Under the pieces are notes generated by a model. It was not told where the DNA came from. It searched no databases and saw only the letters and a program-made list of their open reading frames with translations. From the NCBI GenBank assembly GCA_028697835.1, contig JAQVDK010000009.1, positions 1-40,113 of the forward strand: a stretch of DNA of 40,113 bases. The letters run 5' to 3'. The position numbers and the translations under genes are program-made. The stretch is from Eubacteriales bacterium (lineage in GTDB: Bacteria > Bacillota > Clostridia > Monoglobales > Firm-18). Every line of letters begins with the position of its first letter. The stretch's first letter is position 1. Of the stretch, positions 1-6,874 are shown piece after piece.

Positions 1-692
1 AAAAGCCCCAGCATAATGTCAATAACGCTAAATATTATGGAAAAAACAAGCGTGGATTTAAACCCTTTGCCAAGCTGCAGGGCGGTTGCCACAGGAAGGG
101 TAATCATGGAGCTTAAAACCAAAACACCCACAATTCTAATTGATACAGATATGGCAGAGGCTACAAGTATGGCAAAAACATAATTAATAATCCGCACTTT
201 AACCTTTGCAACTTTGGCGGCTTCTTCGTCATAGGCAATATAGACTAATTGATGGTATAGAAGAATCAGCGCAGCCACAGAAACAACACTTAAAATTGCC
301 ACCATAACCATGTCAGCTTTTGTAACGGTTAATATGCTTCCGAACATAAAGGAGTCCGCACTTACCTTTAGCCTGCCCGAGCTTATTATGGTTATAGCCG
401 TTCCAATGCCAAGGGACAGCACAATGGATAGTATCAAATCAGTATGTTTTTTGAAATGGCCGCGTAAAAACTCGATTAGCGCTCCGCTTAGCGATGTAAA
501 AATAAATGCGCCCAATATAGGGTTTTGGTTAAAGAGCAGCCCCAGCGCAACTCCCGCCAAAGAGGAGTGGGAAAGCGTGTCGCCAATCATGGAATAGCGC
601 CTTAGCACCAAAAAAACTCCTATACATGGGCATAGAATGGAAATGCACATGGAAACAAATATTGCATTTTGCATAAAGGTATAACTAAGCAT
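1..692 (-). CDS. znuB: Metal ABC transporter permease, ZnuB/AdcB-like (3' part outside window)
   Basis: Inner-membrane permease of a zinc or manganese uptake ABC transporter (ABC-3 family). About 230 codons are visible and the C-terminus runs off the left edge. The protein starts MLSYTFMQNAIF and has several hydrophobic segments. It carries the family signature GDTLSHSSLAGVALGLL near residues 37-53 and VGVLVLSSMI further on, both typical of ZnuB/MntB permeases. The ATG at 692 overlaps the end of the ATPase gene by 8 bases (stop at 685-687), so the two are translationally coupled. Metal specificity cannot be read from the permease. The His-rich binding protein encoded next door favours zinc. 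The partial status comes only from the window boundary. Confidence 0.9.
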   Translation of the reverse strand, partial: MLSYTFMQNAIFVSMCISILCPCIGVFLVLRRYSMIGDTLSHSSLAGVALGLLFNQNPILGAFIFTSLSGALIEFLRGHFKKHTDLILSIVLSLGIGTAITIISSGRLKVSADSFMFGSILTVTKADMVMVAILSVVSVAALILLYHQLVYIAYDEEAAKVAKVKVRIINYVFAILVASAISVSIRIVGVLVLSSMITLPVATALQLGKGFKSTLVFSIIFSVIDIMLGL

Positions 693-1359
693 TGTTGTCC
701 TCCCCGTTTATATTTAAAAATTCTTCCGCATATTGCTTTGGTGTGCAAAGGTGACCTTTGCCTTTGTCCAAATGATAAATCAAGGTGGAGTTTGAAATTG
801 CGGCGCTTAAATTATGCTCTACGGATACAATTGTTATGTTTTTTTCCATGTTCATCTTTTTCAAAAAGCTGTAAATTTCCTCCTGGCTTTTAGAATCTAT
901 ACCGGTAGAAGGCTCGTCAAGCAAAAGCAGCTCCGGCTCACCCATAAGCGCCCGGGCTATAAAAATCTTTTGGCTTTGCCCCCCGGACAAGGTACCCATC
1001 AGCGCATCTTTAAATTCAACCATTCCCACCATCCGAAGGGCATTATAAACTGCATTTTTATCCTTGACTTTAATAATTTTTCTATATGAATTTAGCGCTT
1101 CATAAACAGTAATGGGGAAGTTTGAGCCGTTAAAATCCTTTCTTTGGGGAACATAGCCCATCCTTTTGGCGTTGTTTGTTATTTTTCCCCTTGTGGGCTT
1201 TAAAAATCTTAGCATAAGCTGAATAAGCGTGCTTTTTCCCGAGCCGTTGCTTCCGATAATGGATAAATATTCACCCTTTTTTATTTCAAGATTAATCCCG
1301 TTTAAGACATACGGGGCAGCGCCTGTATATGAAAACGTAAGATTTTCTGCTTTTATCAT
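685..1359 (-). CDS. znuC: Metal ABC transporter ATP-binding protein, ZnuC-like
   Basis: Cytoplasmic ATPase (about 224 aa) that powers uptake through the permease encoded directly downstream. Visible motifs are Walker A GSNGSGKST near residue 37, the ABC signature LSGGQSQ, and Walker B LLLLDEPSTG followed by a His in the H-loop (VSVEHNL). The frame stays open to 1422. I choose the ATG at 1359 because it gives the usual start MIKAENLTFSY and has AAAGGGTG about 6-10 bases upstream. The longer form would add 21 residues unlike the family and would use part of the operator region as coding sequence. Transcription is divergent from znuA. Metal specificity is inferred from context. Confidence 0.93.
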   Translation of the reverse strand: MIKAENLTFSYTGAAPYVLNGINLEIKKGEYLSIIGSNGSGKSTLIQLMLRFLKPTRGKITNNAKRMGYVPQRKDFNGSNFPITVYEALNSYRKIIKVKDKNAVYNALRMVGMVEFKDALMGTLSGGQSQKIFIARALMGEPELLLLDEPSTGIDSKSQEEIYSFLKKMNMEKNITIVSVEHNLSAAISNSTLIYHLDKGKGHLCTPKQYAEEFLNINGEDNNA

Positions 1360-1386
1360 GGGCAGACACCCTTTCTGTTTAAATAT

Positions 1387-1404
1387 AAATGCGAATGATT
1401 TGCA
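1387..1404. promoter_or_regulatory. Candidate Zur/Fur-family operator 1
   Basis: TGCGAAT-G-ATTTGCA is a near-palindrome within this span. On the minus strand it aligns with operator 2 as TGCAAAT-N-AT-NN-GCATTT. It lies just upstream of the -35 of the znuA promoter and within the presumed 5' leader of znuCB. Binding by a Zur-like repressor is inferred from the palindrome and from the metal-uptake genes on both sides. Confidence 0.55.
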
Positions 1405-1405
1405 C

Positions 1406-1435
1406 TTGACATGGGCATACAATTTATGTTATTCT
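1406..1435 (+). promoter_or_regulatory. Probable sigma-A promoter of znuA
   Basis: A perfect -35 TTGACA (1406-1411) is followed after 18 bases by TATTCT (1430-1435, 4 of 6 matches). Transcription would start near 1442, leaving a short leader that contains operator 2 before the GGAGG at 1484-1488. Confidence 0.6.
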
Positions 1436-1444
1436 ACTTTATAT

Positions 1445-1474
1445 ATTATACATGCAAATGCATATCATTTGCAA
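1445..1474 (-). promoter_or_regulatory. Probable sigma-A promoter of znuCB
   Basis: On the minus strand, TTGCAA (1469-1474) is followed after 18 bases by a perfect TATAAT (1445-1450). The operator 2 palindrome (1453-1473) fills the -35 and spacer, so a bound repressor would directly block RNA polymerase here. Confidence 0.55.
1453..1473. promoter_or_regulatory. Candidate Zur/Fur-family operator 2
   Basis: A perfect inverted repeat: TGCAAATG, five bases CATAT, then CATTTGCA (21 bp in all). It sits inside the znuCB promoter and about 10-30 bases downstream of the predicted znuA start. Size and symmetry fit Fur-superfamily operators. The regulator gene is not in the window, so its identity is inferred. 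Confidence 0.65.
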
Positions 1475-1496
1475 GTGTTTTTTGGAGGTTTATAAA

Positions 1497-2408
1497 ATGC
1501 TCAAAAAATTTGCGCTTGTTTTACTTGTTTGCCTTGCAATAACAAGCCTTTTTGCTTGCAGAGGCGATTATAACACTATCTCAAACAGCGGTGAAAAACT
1601 GAAGGTTTTGGTAACCTTTAACGCAATGGCGGAATTTGCCAAGGCTGTTGGCGGGGACAAGGTAGAGGTTTCAACAATCATACCGGACGGGGCAAGTATT
1701 CATGATTTTGAGCCAAAAGCACAGGATATGGCAAAGATAAGCAAGGCTGATGTTTTTATATATAACGGGCTTGGAGCGGACCCATGGGCGGAGAATGTAA
1801 TAAAAGCTTCGTCAAACGACAATTTGATTGTTGTTGATGCTTCCTTTGGCGCAAGCATAATTGAGCACACGGAAGATGACGAACACGACCATGGACATGG
1901 CGGGAGCGACCCTCATTTGTGGCTTGGCATAAAGGGCGCCAGGGCTCAAGCGGAAAACATTAAAAATGCCTTTGCTTTGGCAGATTCGGAAAACGCAAGC
2001 TTTTATGAGCAAAACTTTAGCGAATTTGCCGCCCAGCTTGACGGCCTTTACAACGAGTTTAAAGAAAAATTCGATTCCCTTGAAAAAAAGAATTTTGTTA
2101 CAGGACATGCGGCTTTTGGGTATTTGTGCCACGATTTTGGTCTGGAGCAAAAAAGCGTTATGGACATATATGCCGAGGGCGAGCCAAGCGCAAGGCAGCT
2201 TGCAAGGCTGGTGGAATATTGCAGGGATAATAATGTTACCACCATATTTGCCGAGGAGATGGCAAGCCCCCAGGTATCAAAAACCCTTGCCGAAGAAGTG
2301 GGGGCAAGGGTAGAAACCATATATACCATTGAAAGCAGTGAAAACGGAAAAACTTATTTGGAAAGAATGCAAGAGAATTTAAGCAAGATATATGAAAGTA
2401 TGCTATAA
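1497..2408 (+). CDS. znuA: Metal-binding lipoprotein of ABC transporter, ZnuA/AdcA-like
   Basis: Substrate-binding lipoprotein (303 aa) that captures Zn2+ (or Mn2+) outside the membrane and delivers it to ZnuB. The N-terminus is a lipoprotein signal ending SLFAC with Cys21 as lipid anchor. The cluster A-I fold is recognisable from DGASIHDFEPKAQDMAKI, the His/Asp-rich loop around EHTEDDEHDHGHGG near residues 122-135, DPHLWL, and FVTGHAAFGYL. The acidic His loop is typical of zinc rather than manganese binders. Start: the ATG at 1497 has GGAGG eight bases upstream and gives a proper signal peptide; the frame extends to 1452 but would fuse extra residues before the signal. It is divergent from znuCB and shares the operator region with it. 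Confidence 0.93.
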   Translation: MLKKFALVLLVCLAITSLFACRGDYNTISNSGEKLKVLVTFNAMAEFAKAVGGDKVEVSTIIPDGASIHDFEPKAQDMAKISKADVFIYNGLGADPWAENVIKASSNDNLIVVDASFGASIIEHTEDDEHDHGHGGSDPHLWLGIKGARAQAENIKNAFALADSENASFYEQNFSEFAAQLDGLYNEFKEKFDSLEKKNFVTGHAAFGYLCHDFGLEQKSVMDIYAEGEPSARQLARLVEYCRDNNVTTIFAEEMASPQVSKTLAEEVGARVETIYTIESSENGKTYLERMQENLSKIYESML

Positions 2409-2410
2409 GT

Positions 2411-2604
2411 TAATTCCTGCTGAATAATTTGCTTTGCGAATTAAAAAGGCATAGGACTCGTTGAAAATGGCGAAATAGGCCCATTTTCAACGAGTCAGGA
2501 ATTACCTGATATCTCACTGAATTTTGTTTTTTCAAAAAAGCAAAATCTAAAATATTCTGTAAGCCGTTTGCGGCGTGGATTTTAGAATTATTCAGCGGAA
2601 TTTA
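2411..2604. repeat. Inverted-repeat element, possible MITE, between znuA and thiD
   Basis: A non-coding 0.2-kb block with several nested inverted repeats. The ends match as imperfect terminal inverted repeats: TAATTCCTGCTGAATAATT on the left and, on the minus strand, AAATTCC-GCTGAATAATT on the right, differing mainly by one indel. Inside is a perfect 16-bp stem GACTCGTTGAAAATGG (2455-2470 with 2481-2496) and a second 9-bp pair TAATTCCTG (2411-2419 with 2496-2504). An A/T-rich hairpin lies near 2522-2547. None of the stems is followed by a convincing T-run, so it is not a plain terminator. The right end covers the thiD stop codon. Only one copy occurs in the window, so mobility is inference. 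Confidence 0.5.
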
Positions 2605-3379
2605 AGTTAAAGCAGTGATTAAGAGGTCCGCTGCCTTTGCCTAAATCAAGCTGCGCCAAAAGGGCGCCTGTAATATAGGCTTTGGCAGAGCGTACAGCCT
2701 GGATGGTATCCTTGCCTTCTGCCAAGCCGCAGGCGATAGCGGAGGAAAGGGTACAGCCTGTACCATGGGTGTTAGGGTTGTTTATTTTTTCCTGCTCAAG
2801 CCAGAAAACCTCTCCCTTATGGTACAAAAGGTCGTCGGCGCTTTCTTTTAGATGCCCGCCCTTTACCAAAACGCTTCCCTTTAGTTTTTTGCCTATTTTT
2901 TCAGCCGCTTTTAGCATGTCGGTTTTGTTTTCTATCTTAAAGCCGCAAAGCTTTTCTGCTTCGGAGATGTTCGGCGTTATCACATCTGCAACAGGCAAAA
3001 GCTTTGTAATTAAAGTTTCCATGGCGTCCTCGCTCATTAGGGCATGTCCGCTTGTCGAAAACATTACAGGGTCAACAACTATGTTTTTTGCACCGTACCG
3101 CACAAGTTTTTTTACAATGCTTTCAATTATAGCAGCGGAAGATACCATTCCTATTTTAACGGAGTCGGGAAAAATATCTGTAAATATACAGTCCAGTTGA
3201 TTTTCCAAAAAATCCTTGCCTGCTTCCAAAACTCCATAAACTCCTGTTGTGTTTTGCGCGGTAAGTGCGGTTATGGCGCTCATGGCATACATTTTATGTG
3301 CGGTTATTGTTTTTATATCTGCTTGTATTCCTGCACCTCCGCTGCAGTCGGAGCCTGCTATGGTCAGCACCTTTTTCAT
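2588..3379 (-). CDS. thiD: Hydroxymethylpyrimidine/phosphomethylpyrimidine kinase
   Basis: ThiD (263 aa) phosphorylates HMP and then HMP-phosphate to HMP-pyrophosphate, the pyrimidine half of thiamine. Ribokinase-fold motifs are AGSDCSGGAGIQADIKT at the N-terminus, VDPVMFSTSGHALM near the middle, and the anion-hole segment NTHGTGCTLSSAIA. The length is normal for a stand-alone ThiD. It is the last gene of the thiamine operon, and its ATG overlaps the upstream HAD stop as ATGA, so it is translationally coupled. The final residues (about NLNSAE) and the stop lie in the right arm of the inverted-repeat element. That suggests the native 3' end was altered there, while the catalytic core is intact. 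Confidence 0.95.
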   Translation of the reverse strand: MKKVLTIAGSDCSGGAGIQADIKTITAHKMYAMSAITALTAQNTTGVYGVLEAGKDFLENQLDCIFTDIFPDSVKIGMVSSAAIIESIVKKLVRYGAKNIVVDPVMFSTSGHALMSEDAMETLITKLLPVADVITPNISEAEKLCGFKIENKTDMLKAAEKIGKKLKGSVLVKGGHLKESADDLLYHKGEVFWLEQEKINNPNTHGTGCTLSSAIACGLAEGKDTIQAVRSAKAYITGALLAQLDLGKGSGPLNHCFNLNSAE

Positions 3380-4032
3380 TTGAATATATCCTCCTTTAAC
3401 AAATCCTCAAAAGTGTCGGCGTATATGTGGCTAACTTTTTTGATTTCTTCTATCTCGTCTTTAAAAGACTCGTCATAAATACCGATAGTTATAAAGCCTT
3501 CTTCATTTGCGGAAATTATGCCATGCAGGGCATCTTCCACAACAATGGTATCATAAGGTTTGGTCCCAAGCCGCTGGCCGCTGACACGGTAAATTTTGCC
3601 GTCGGTTTTTGAAGCGTCAACATCGGCACAGGTTAAAATAAACTCGAAATAATCAGAAAGCCCAACATGCTCTAAAGCTTCAACGGTCAAATCATAATCA
3701 TTTGCCGTTGCAACGCACATTTTTACTCCCATGGACTTTAGCTTGTCCAAAAATTCTTTGGCATAAGGCTTTGCGCAAACCTTTGTACGGTAAAAATCCC
3801 GCATAATTTCCAGGCAGCGGTTTTTTATCTCGTCGGCAGTCATCTGAACCCCTAAAACCTCGATAAAATACCGAACACACTCATTCATAGAGTATGTTTT
3901 AAAAATATCGTCCAAGTTGGGAGGAACTTCAATGCCGCATTCCTCCAAAAGGACTACGTCTGCATAATGCCAAACATACATGGAATCCAGTATTGTTCCG
4001 TCAAGGTCGAAAATTGCACCTTTAATTTTCAT
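3376..4032 (-). CDS. HAD-superfamily phosphatase in the thiamine operon
   Basis: Haloacid dehalogenase-like hydrolase (218 aa, beta-phosphoglucomutase/phosphatase-type cap). Motif I is DLDGTILDS near residues 9-17, with nucleophile and acid/base aspartates. Motif II is the Thr in VATAND, a Lys follows in DASKTDGK, and motif IV is VVEDALHG. It is coupled by ATGA overlaps at both ends, to thiE upstream and thiD downstream, so it is made together with the thiamine enzymes. A role in removing phosphate from thiamine monophosphate, HMP-phosphate or a damaged intermediate is plausible from this position. HAD substrate specificity cannot be read from sequence, and a general house-cleaning phosphatase is equally possible. 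Confidence 0.85.
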   Translation of the reverse strand: MKIKGAIFDLDGTILDSMYVWHYADVVLLEECGIEVPPNLDDIFKTYSMNECVRYFIEVLGVQMTADEIKNRCLEIMRDFYRTKVCAKPYAKEFLDKLKSMGVKMCVATANDYDLTVEALEHVGLSDYFEFILTCADVDASKTDGKIYRVSGQRLGTKPYDTIVVEDALHGIISANEEGFITIGIYDESFKDEIEEIKKVSHIYADTFEDLLKEDIFK

Positions 4033-4667
4033 TTAAATACCTCGTTTGATATATTATATAGCTTTTTGGCGGCGATAAAAATATCCTCCTTGGCAAACAA
4101 AGCCGAAACAACAGCAACGCCATCTATGCCGCTATTTTTTAGCTTATGAATATTATACTCGTTTATTCCGCCAATTGCAACCACAGGAATATCTACCGCG
4201 GCGCAAATTTTTTGCAGCGTTTCAAAGCTTACATTGTCTGCATCCTTTTTTGTGGAGGTGGAAAAAACGGCGCCAACGCCCAAATAATCAGCGCCTTGAG
4301 ATTGGGCAAGAAGTGCCTGCTCTACATTTTGAACGGAAACTCCCACAATTTTGTCCTTACCAAGAACTTCTCGAGCCAAGGTGCAGCTTGTGTCGCTTTG
4401 CCCAACATGAACACCGTCTGCGCCGGATTTTTGTGCTATCTCCACATTATCGTTTATAACAAAAGGCACATTATACTTTTTTGCAATTTCTTTTATTTTG
4501 ATTGCTTCTTCAAGAAAATCATCAAAAGGCATATCCTTTTCACGAAGCTGCAAAAACGTTACCCCGCCTTTTAGGGCGTCTTCAATTTGGGCGAAGAAAT
4601 CTTTGCTTCCAAGCCAGCTTCTGTCGGTCACCGCATAAAGGCGCATAGAACTTTTATCTAATTTCAA
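4029..4667 (-). CDS. thiE: Thiamine phosphate synthase
   Basis: ThiE (212 aa, TIM barrel) couples HMP-pyrophosphate with thiazole phosphate to give thiamine monophosphate. Recognisable segments are LREKDMPFDDF (pyrophosphate end), FVINDNVEIA, DGVHVGQSDTS, VGVSVQN, DYLGVGAVFSTSTKKDA and the phosphate-binding VVAIGGIN. The length is standard. The start lies 14 bases inside the thiM 3' end (thiM stop at 4654), and its own stop overlaps the HAD start, so translation is coupled along the operon. It receives its two substrates from ThiD and ThiM, both encoded here. Confidence 0.96.
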   Translation of the reverse strand: MKLDKSSMRLYAVTDRSWLGSKDFFAQIEDALKGGVTFLQLREKDMPFDDFLEEAIKIKEIAKKYNVPFVINDNVEIAQKSGADGVHVGQSDTSCTLAREVLGKDKIVGVSVQNVEQALLAQSQGADYLGVGAVFSTSTKKDADNVSFETLQKICAAVDIPVVAIGGINEYNIHKLKNSGIDGVAVVSALFAKEDIFIAAKKLYNISNEVFK

Positions 4668-5478
4668 TTTTTGCTCCTCCTCCCAAGGTGGCTGCGTCCA
4701 AATTGCTCATGGCGTCAATAAGATGCATACGGAAGGAGGAAGTACCCCCGCCGCTTTGGACTGCCTTTTCATAGGCGATTTCCCCACAAATCCCCATTGC
4801 GCATACCGCTGCGGCTGTTGCGGCAAGCAAGTTTTCGGAGTTTGCACCGCAAAAAGCGCCAATCAGGGACGATAGCATACATCCGGCACCGGTAATTTTC
4901 GACATCATGGGATGTCCGTTTTTTATGATATATGCCTTCTGGCTGTTTGCTACTATGTCGATGGGACCTGTTATGGCGATTACCGCTTCGGTTTGTGCGC
5001 TAAGCCTTTTTGCAAGGGCGACTGTTTCGTCTAAATTGTCACTGCCCACCAAATCACCTTCGTCCGCCTCAACGCCCTTTGTTTTGGCAGCTTCATTAGC
5101 TATGCATTTTATTTCAGAGATGTTGCCCCTTATAACGGAAAATTTAACTTCTTTTACAAGGGAAAGAGCAGTGTTGGTGCGAAGGGTGGAAGCGCCCGCT
5201 CCAACAGGGTCCAAAACTGTGGGGTGGGAAAGCTCGTTTGCCTTCTTTCCTGCGGCAAACATTGATTTTATAGTGCGCTCGTTTAGTGTGCCTATATTTA
5301 TAACAAGGCTTGTGCAGATGGAAGTTATTTGCTCCACTTCGCCAATATCGTCCGCCATAATTGGCGCACCGCCACAGGCTAATACAATGTTTGCACAGTC
5401 GTTTACCGTAACATAATTTGTAATATTATGTACCAGGGGTAATTTTTCTCTAACATTATTTATGATTTCTTGAAACAT
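4654..5478 (-). CDS. thiM: Hydroxyethylthiazole kinase
   Basis: ThiM (274 aa) phosphorylates 4-methyl-5-(2-hydroxyethyl)thiazole, a salvage step for the thiazole half of thiamine. Family motifs are HNITNYVTVNDCANI near the N-terminus, GGAPIMADD, VLDPVGAGAS, and the catalytic-loop segment ITGAGCMLSSLIGAF with its conserved Cys. The length is usual. Its start lies inside the cytX 3' end (cytX stop at 5456-5458) and its end overlaps thiE. A ThiM-based route with no ThiG, ThiH or ThiC in the operon points to salvage rather than de novo synthesis at this locus. Confidence 0.96.
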   Translation of the reverse strand: MFQEIINNVREKLPLVHNITNYVTVNDCANIVLACGGAPIMADDIGEVEQITSICTSLVINIGTLNERTIKSMFAAGKKANELSHPTVLDPVGAGASTLRTNTALSLVKEVKFSVIRGNISEIKCIANEAAKTKGVEADEGDLVGSDNLDETVALAKRLSAQTEAVIAITGPIDIVANSQKAYIIKNGHPMMSKITGAGCMLSSLIGAFCGANSENLLAATAAAVCAMGICGEIAYEKAVQSGGGTSSFRMHLIDAMSNLDAATLGGGAKIEIR

Positions 5479-6646
5479 ATTTCATACCTCCGTTTATAAT
5501 AATTGATAAAGCCATGGTAATTAGCACTACAGGAATTGTGCTTCCCAAAACGGTGTCTATGTTTATAAATAATCTGTATATCGCAAAGCCTGCCACCCAC
5601 AGCCCTAAGTTTACATAATTTAGCCCTTGGGTTATCGTTTTCTTTTTAAATATAAAATAGTCCGTTATTAAAATGGCGGTCATGGGAACAAAAACGCTGC
5701 CGATAAGGTAAAGGAAGTTTTCGTACTGGCTAATTGGCGTAAATATGGCAATTAATGTGCCTGCCACACCTAAAATTATCGATGCTTTTTTCTCGCTGAC
5801 CTTTTTAACGTTTACAAAGCTGACACCGGCGGAATAAACATCCAAGAAGGTTGTGGTAACGGTTGAAAGAAGGATAATTATGATTGCAAAGGTGCCAAGC
5901 CCTGCCTTTAGCATAATTTCGGATATATCGGATGTTCCTGCATAAATTGCCGCAAAAAGCCCAATTAGATACATCCAGCAGCTTCCGAAAAAGTAACTTA
6001 TAACGCTTGCAAGGGTTGCCGATTTTGGTTTTTGTGCGTGCCTTGTATAGTCGGAGATAAGCGGCAGCCACGATACAGGCATTGCAACGCTTAGCTCAAC
6101 CGCGCCTGCAAACGACATTTCCCCGCCAAGGATGCCGCCTTCGGAAGGCCTTAGCACAACCGCGCTTAAGATAGCGCTTAAAACAAGCAGGGCGCCAACC
6201 GCAACTGTGTTTAGCTTTCCTAAATTTGTAATGCCCACTGCTACCCAAACCAGGATTAAAAGCCCGATAGCCGCGCTCCAAAGCATTTCGTTGTCAATGC
6301 CCCAAAGCTGTTTTGTTACGTGGTTGAATGCGCCTGCCCCGATAATAATCATTACCGCTGTCCAGCCGATTAGCTGAAGCACATTCAAAACGGAAAAGAT
6401 GCGAGAGCCGCCTTTTCCAAAAGAAACTGCGCTGGACTCAAGAGAAGCCATTTTGGTTTCCGCTCCTATTATTCCCGCAAAATAAAACAAAATACAGCCG
6501 ATTGCATGGCCCAAAACAATGGCAAAAATGCCTTTTGCAATGCCTAAAGGTGCAATTAGTGCGCCGGTTACAATTTCTGCAATCGAAACTGCGGCGCCAA
6601 ACCATAAAATACCGTTGCTAAGTGTTGATGTTTTTCTTTCGCTCAT
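5456..6646 (-). CDS. cytX: NCS1-family HMP permease, CytX-like
   Basis: Integral membrane transporter (396 aa, about 12 hydrophobic segments) of the nucleobase:cation symporter-1 family. It begins MSERKTSTLSNGILWFGAAVSIAEIVTG and contains the NCS1-like stretch SVAMPVSWLPLISDYTR. The TPP riboswitch directly upstream and thiM/thiE/thiD downstream identify it as the thiamine-associated subgroup (CytX), predicted to import hydroxymethylpyrimidine. Start: I choose the ATG at 6646 because GGAGGG lies about 6 bases upstream. The frame is open to 6685, but that extension would run into the expression-platform hairpin. The substrate is assigned from context, since NCS1 proteins also carry cytosine, allantoin and other bases. 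Confidence 0.88.
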   Translation of the reverse strand: MSERKTSTLSNGILWFGAAVSIAEIVTGALIAPLGIAKGIFAIVLGHAIGCILFYFAGIIGAETKMASLESSAVSFGKGGSRIFSVLNVLQLIGWTAVMIIIGAGAFNHVTKQLWGIDNEMLWSAAIGLLILVWVAVGITNLGKLNTVAVGALLVLSAILSAVVLRPSEGGILGGEMSFAGAVELSVAMPVSWLPLISDYTRHAQKPKSATLASVISYFFGSCWMYLIGLFAAIYAGTSDISEIMLKAGLGTFAIIIILLSTVTTTFLDVYSAGVSFVNVKKVSEKKASIILGVAGTLIAIFTPISQYENFLYLIGSVFVPMTAILITDYFIFKKKTITQGLNYVNLGLWVAGFAIYRLFINIDTVLGSTIPVVLITMALSIIINGGMKYVSRNHK

Positions 6647-6668
6647 TTTTTCCCTCCAAAACTCAAAA

Positions 6669-6698
6669 TGGGATATGCCAAACAAAAGGCATATCCCA
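6669..6698 (-). terminator. Expression-platform hairpin of the TPP riboswitch
   Basis: A perfect 11-bp stem (TGGGATATGCC with GGCATATCCCA, 8-base loop) lies between the TPP aptamer and the cytX ribosome binding site. On the minus strand it is followed by ATTTTGAGTTTT, an interrupted T-run. This fits a riboswitch-controlled intrinsic terminator, though the T-run is weak. Confidence 0.65.
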
Positions 6699-6713
6699 AG
6701 TTAACTTGATAAA

Positions 6714-6818
6714 GATTTCCCTACGTTGGCATTATCCAAATCAGGTTCTTGCAATTTTTTAGATTGCAAAGGGTCTCAGATTCTAATCTGACTCTCAGCC
6801 CGGCACACGGGCTCCCCT
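6714..6818 (-). ncRNA. TPP riboswitch (THI element)
   Basis: Minus-strand sequence shows the THI-box landmarks in order: GGGGAGCCC, GGGCTGAGAG, GACCCTTTGCA, GAACCTGATTTGGATAATGCC and GTAGGGAAA. The closing P1 stem can form from GATT and AATC. Binding of thiamine pyrophosphate would lower expression of cytX-thiM-thiE-HAD-thiD. The variable P3 arm (AGATTAGAATCT) is short. Confidence 0.96.
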
Positions 6819-6842
6819 AATCCCGATATTAAATTTTTCTAA

Positions 6843-6871
6843 AGTATAGCATATTTTGTATGCGTTGTCAA
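6843..6871 (-). promoter_or_regulatory. Sigma-A promoter of the thiamine operon
   Basis: TTGACA (6866-6871), 17-base spacer, TATACT (6843-6848) on the minus strand. It lies just upstream of the TPP riboswitch and right after the hydG stop codon (6875-6877), so the thiamine operon is a separate transcription unit. Confidence 0.8.
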
Positions 6872-6874
6872 CTG

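Noticed and set aside
310-597. Plus-strand open frame across the metal permease gene
   Set aside because: It is antisense to a strongly conserved permease, with no RBS and no coding-like content. The same holds for the many other open frames opposite real genes in this A/T-rich, low-stop sequence.
2455-2496. Perfect 16-bp stem as a shared terminator of znuA and thiD
   Set aside because: No T-run on either side and it is nested in a larger inverted-repeat structure, so I treat it as part of that element. Some transcription blocking remains possible.
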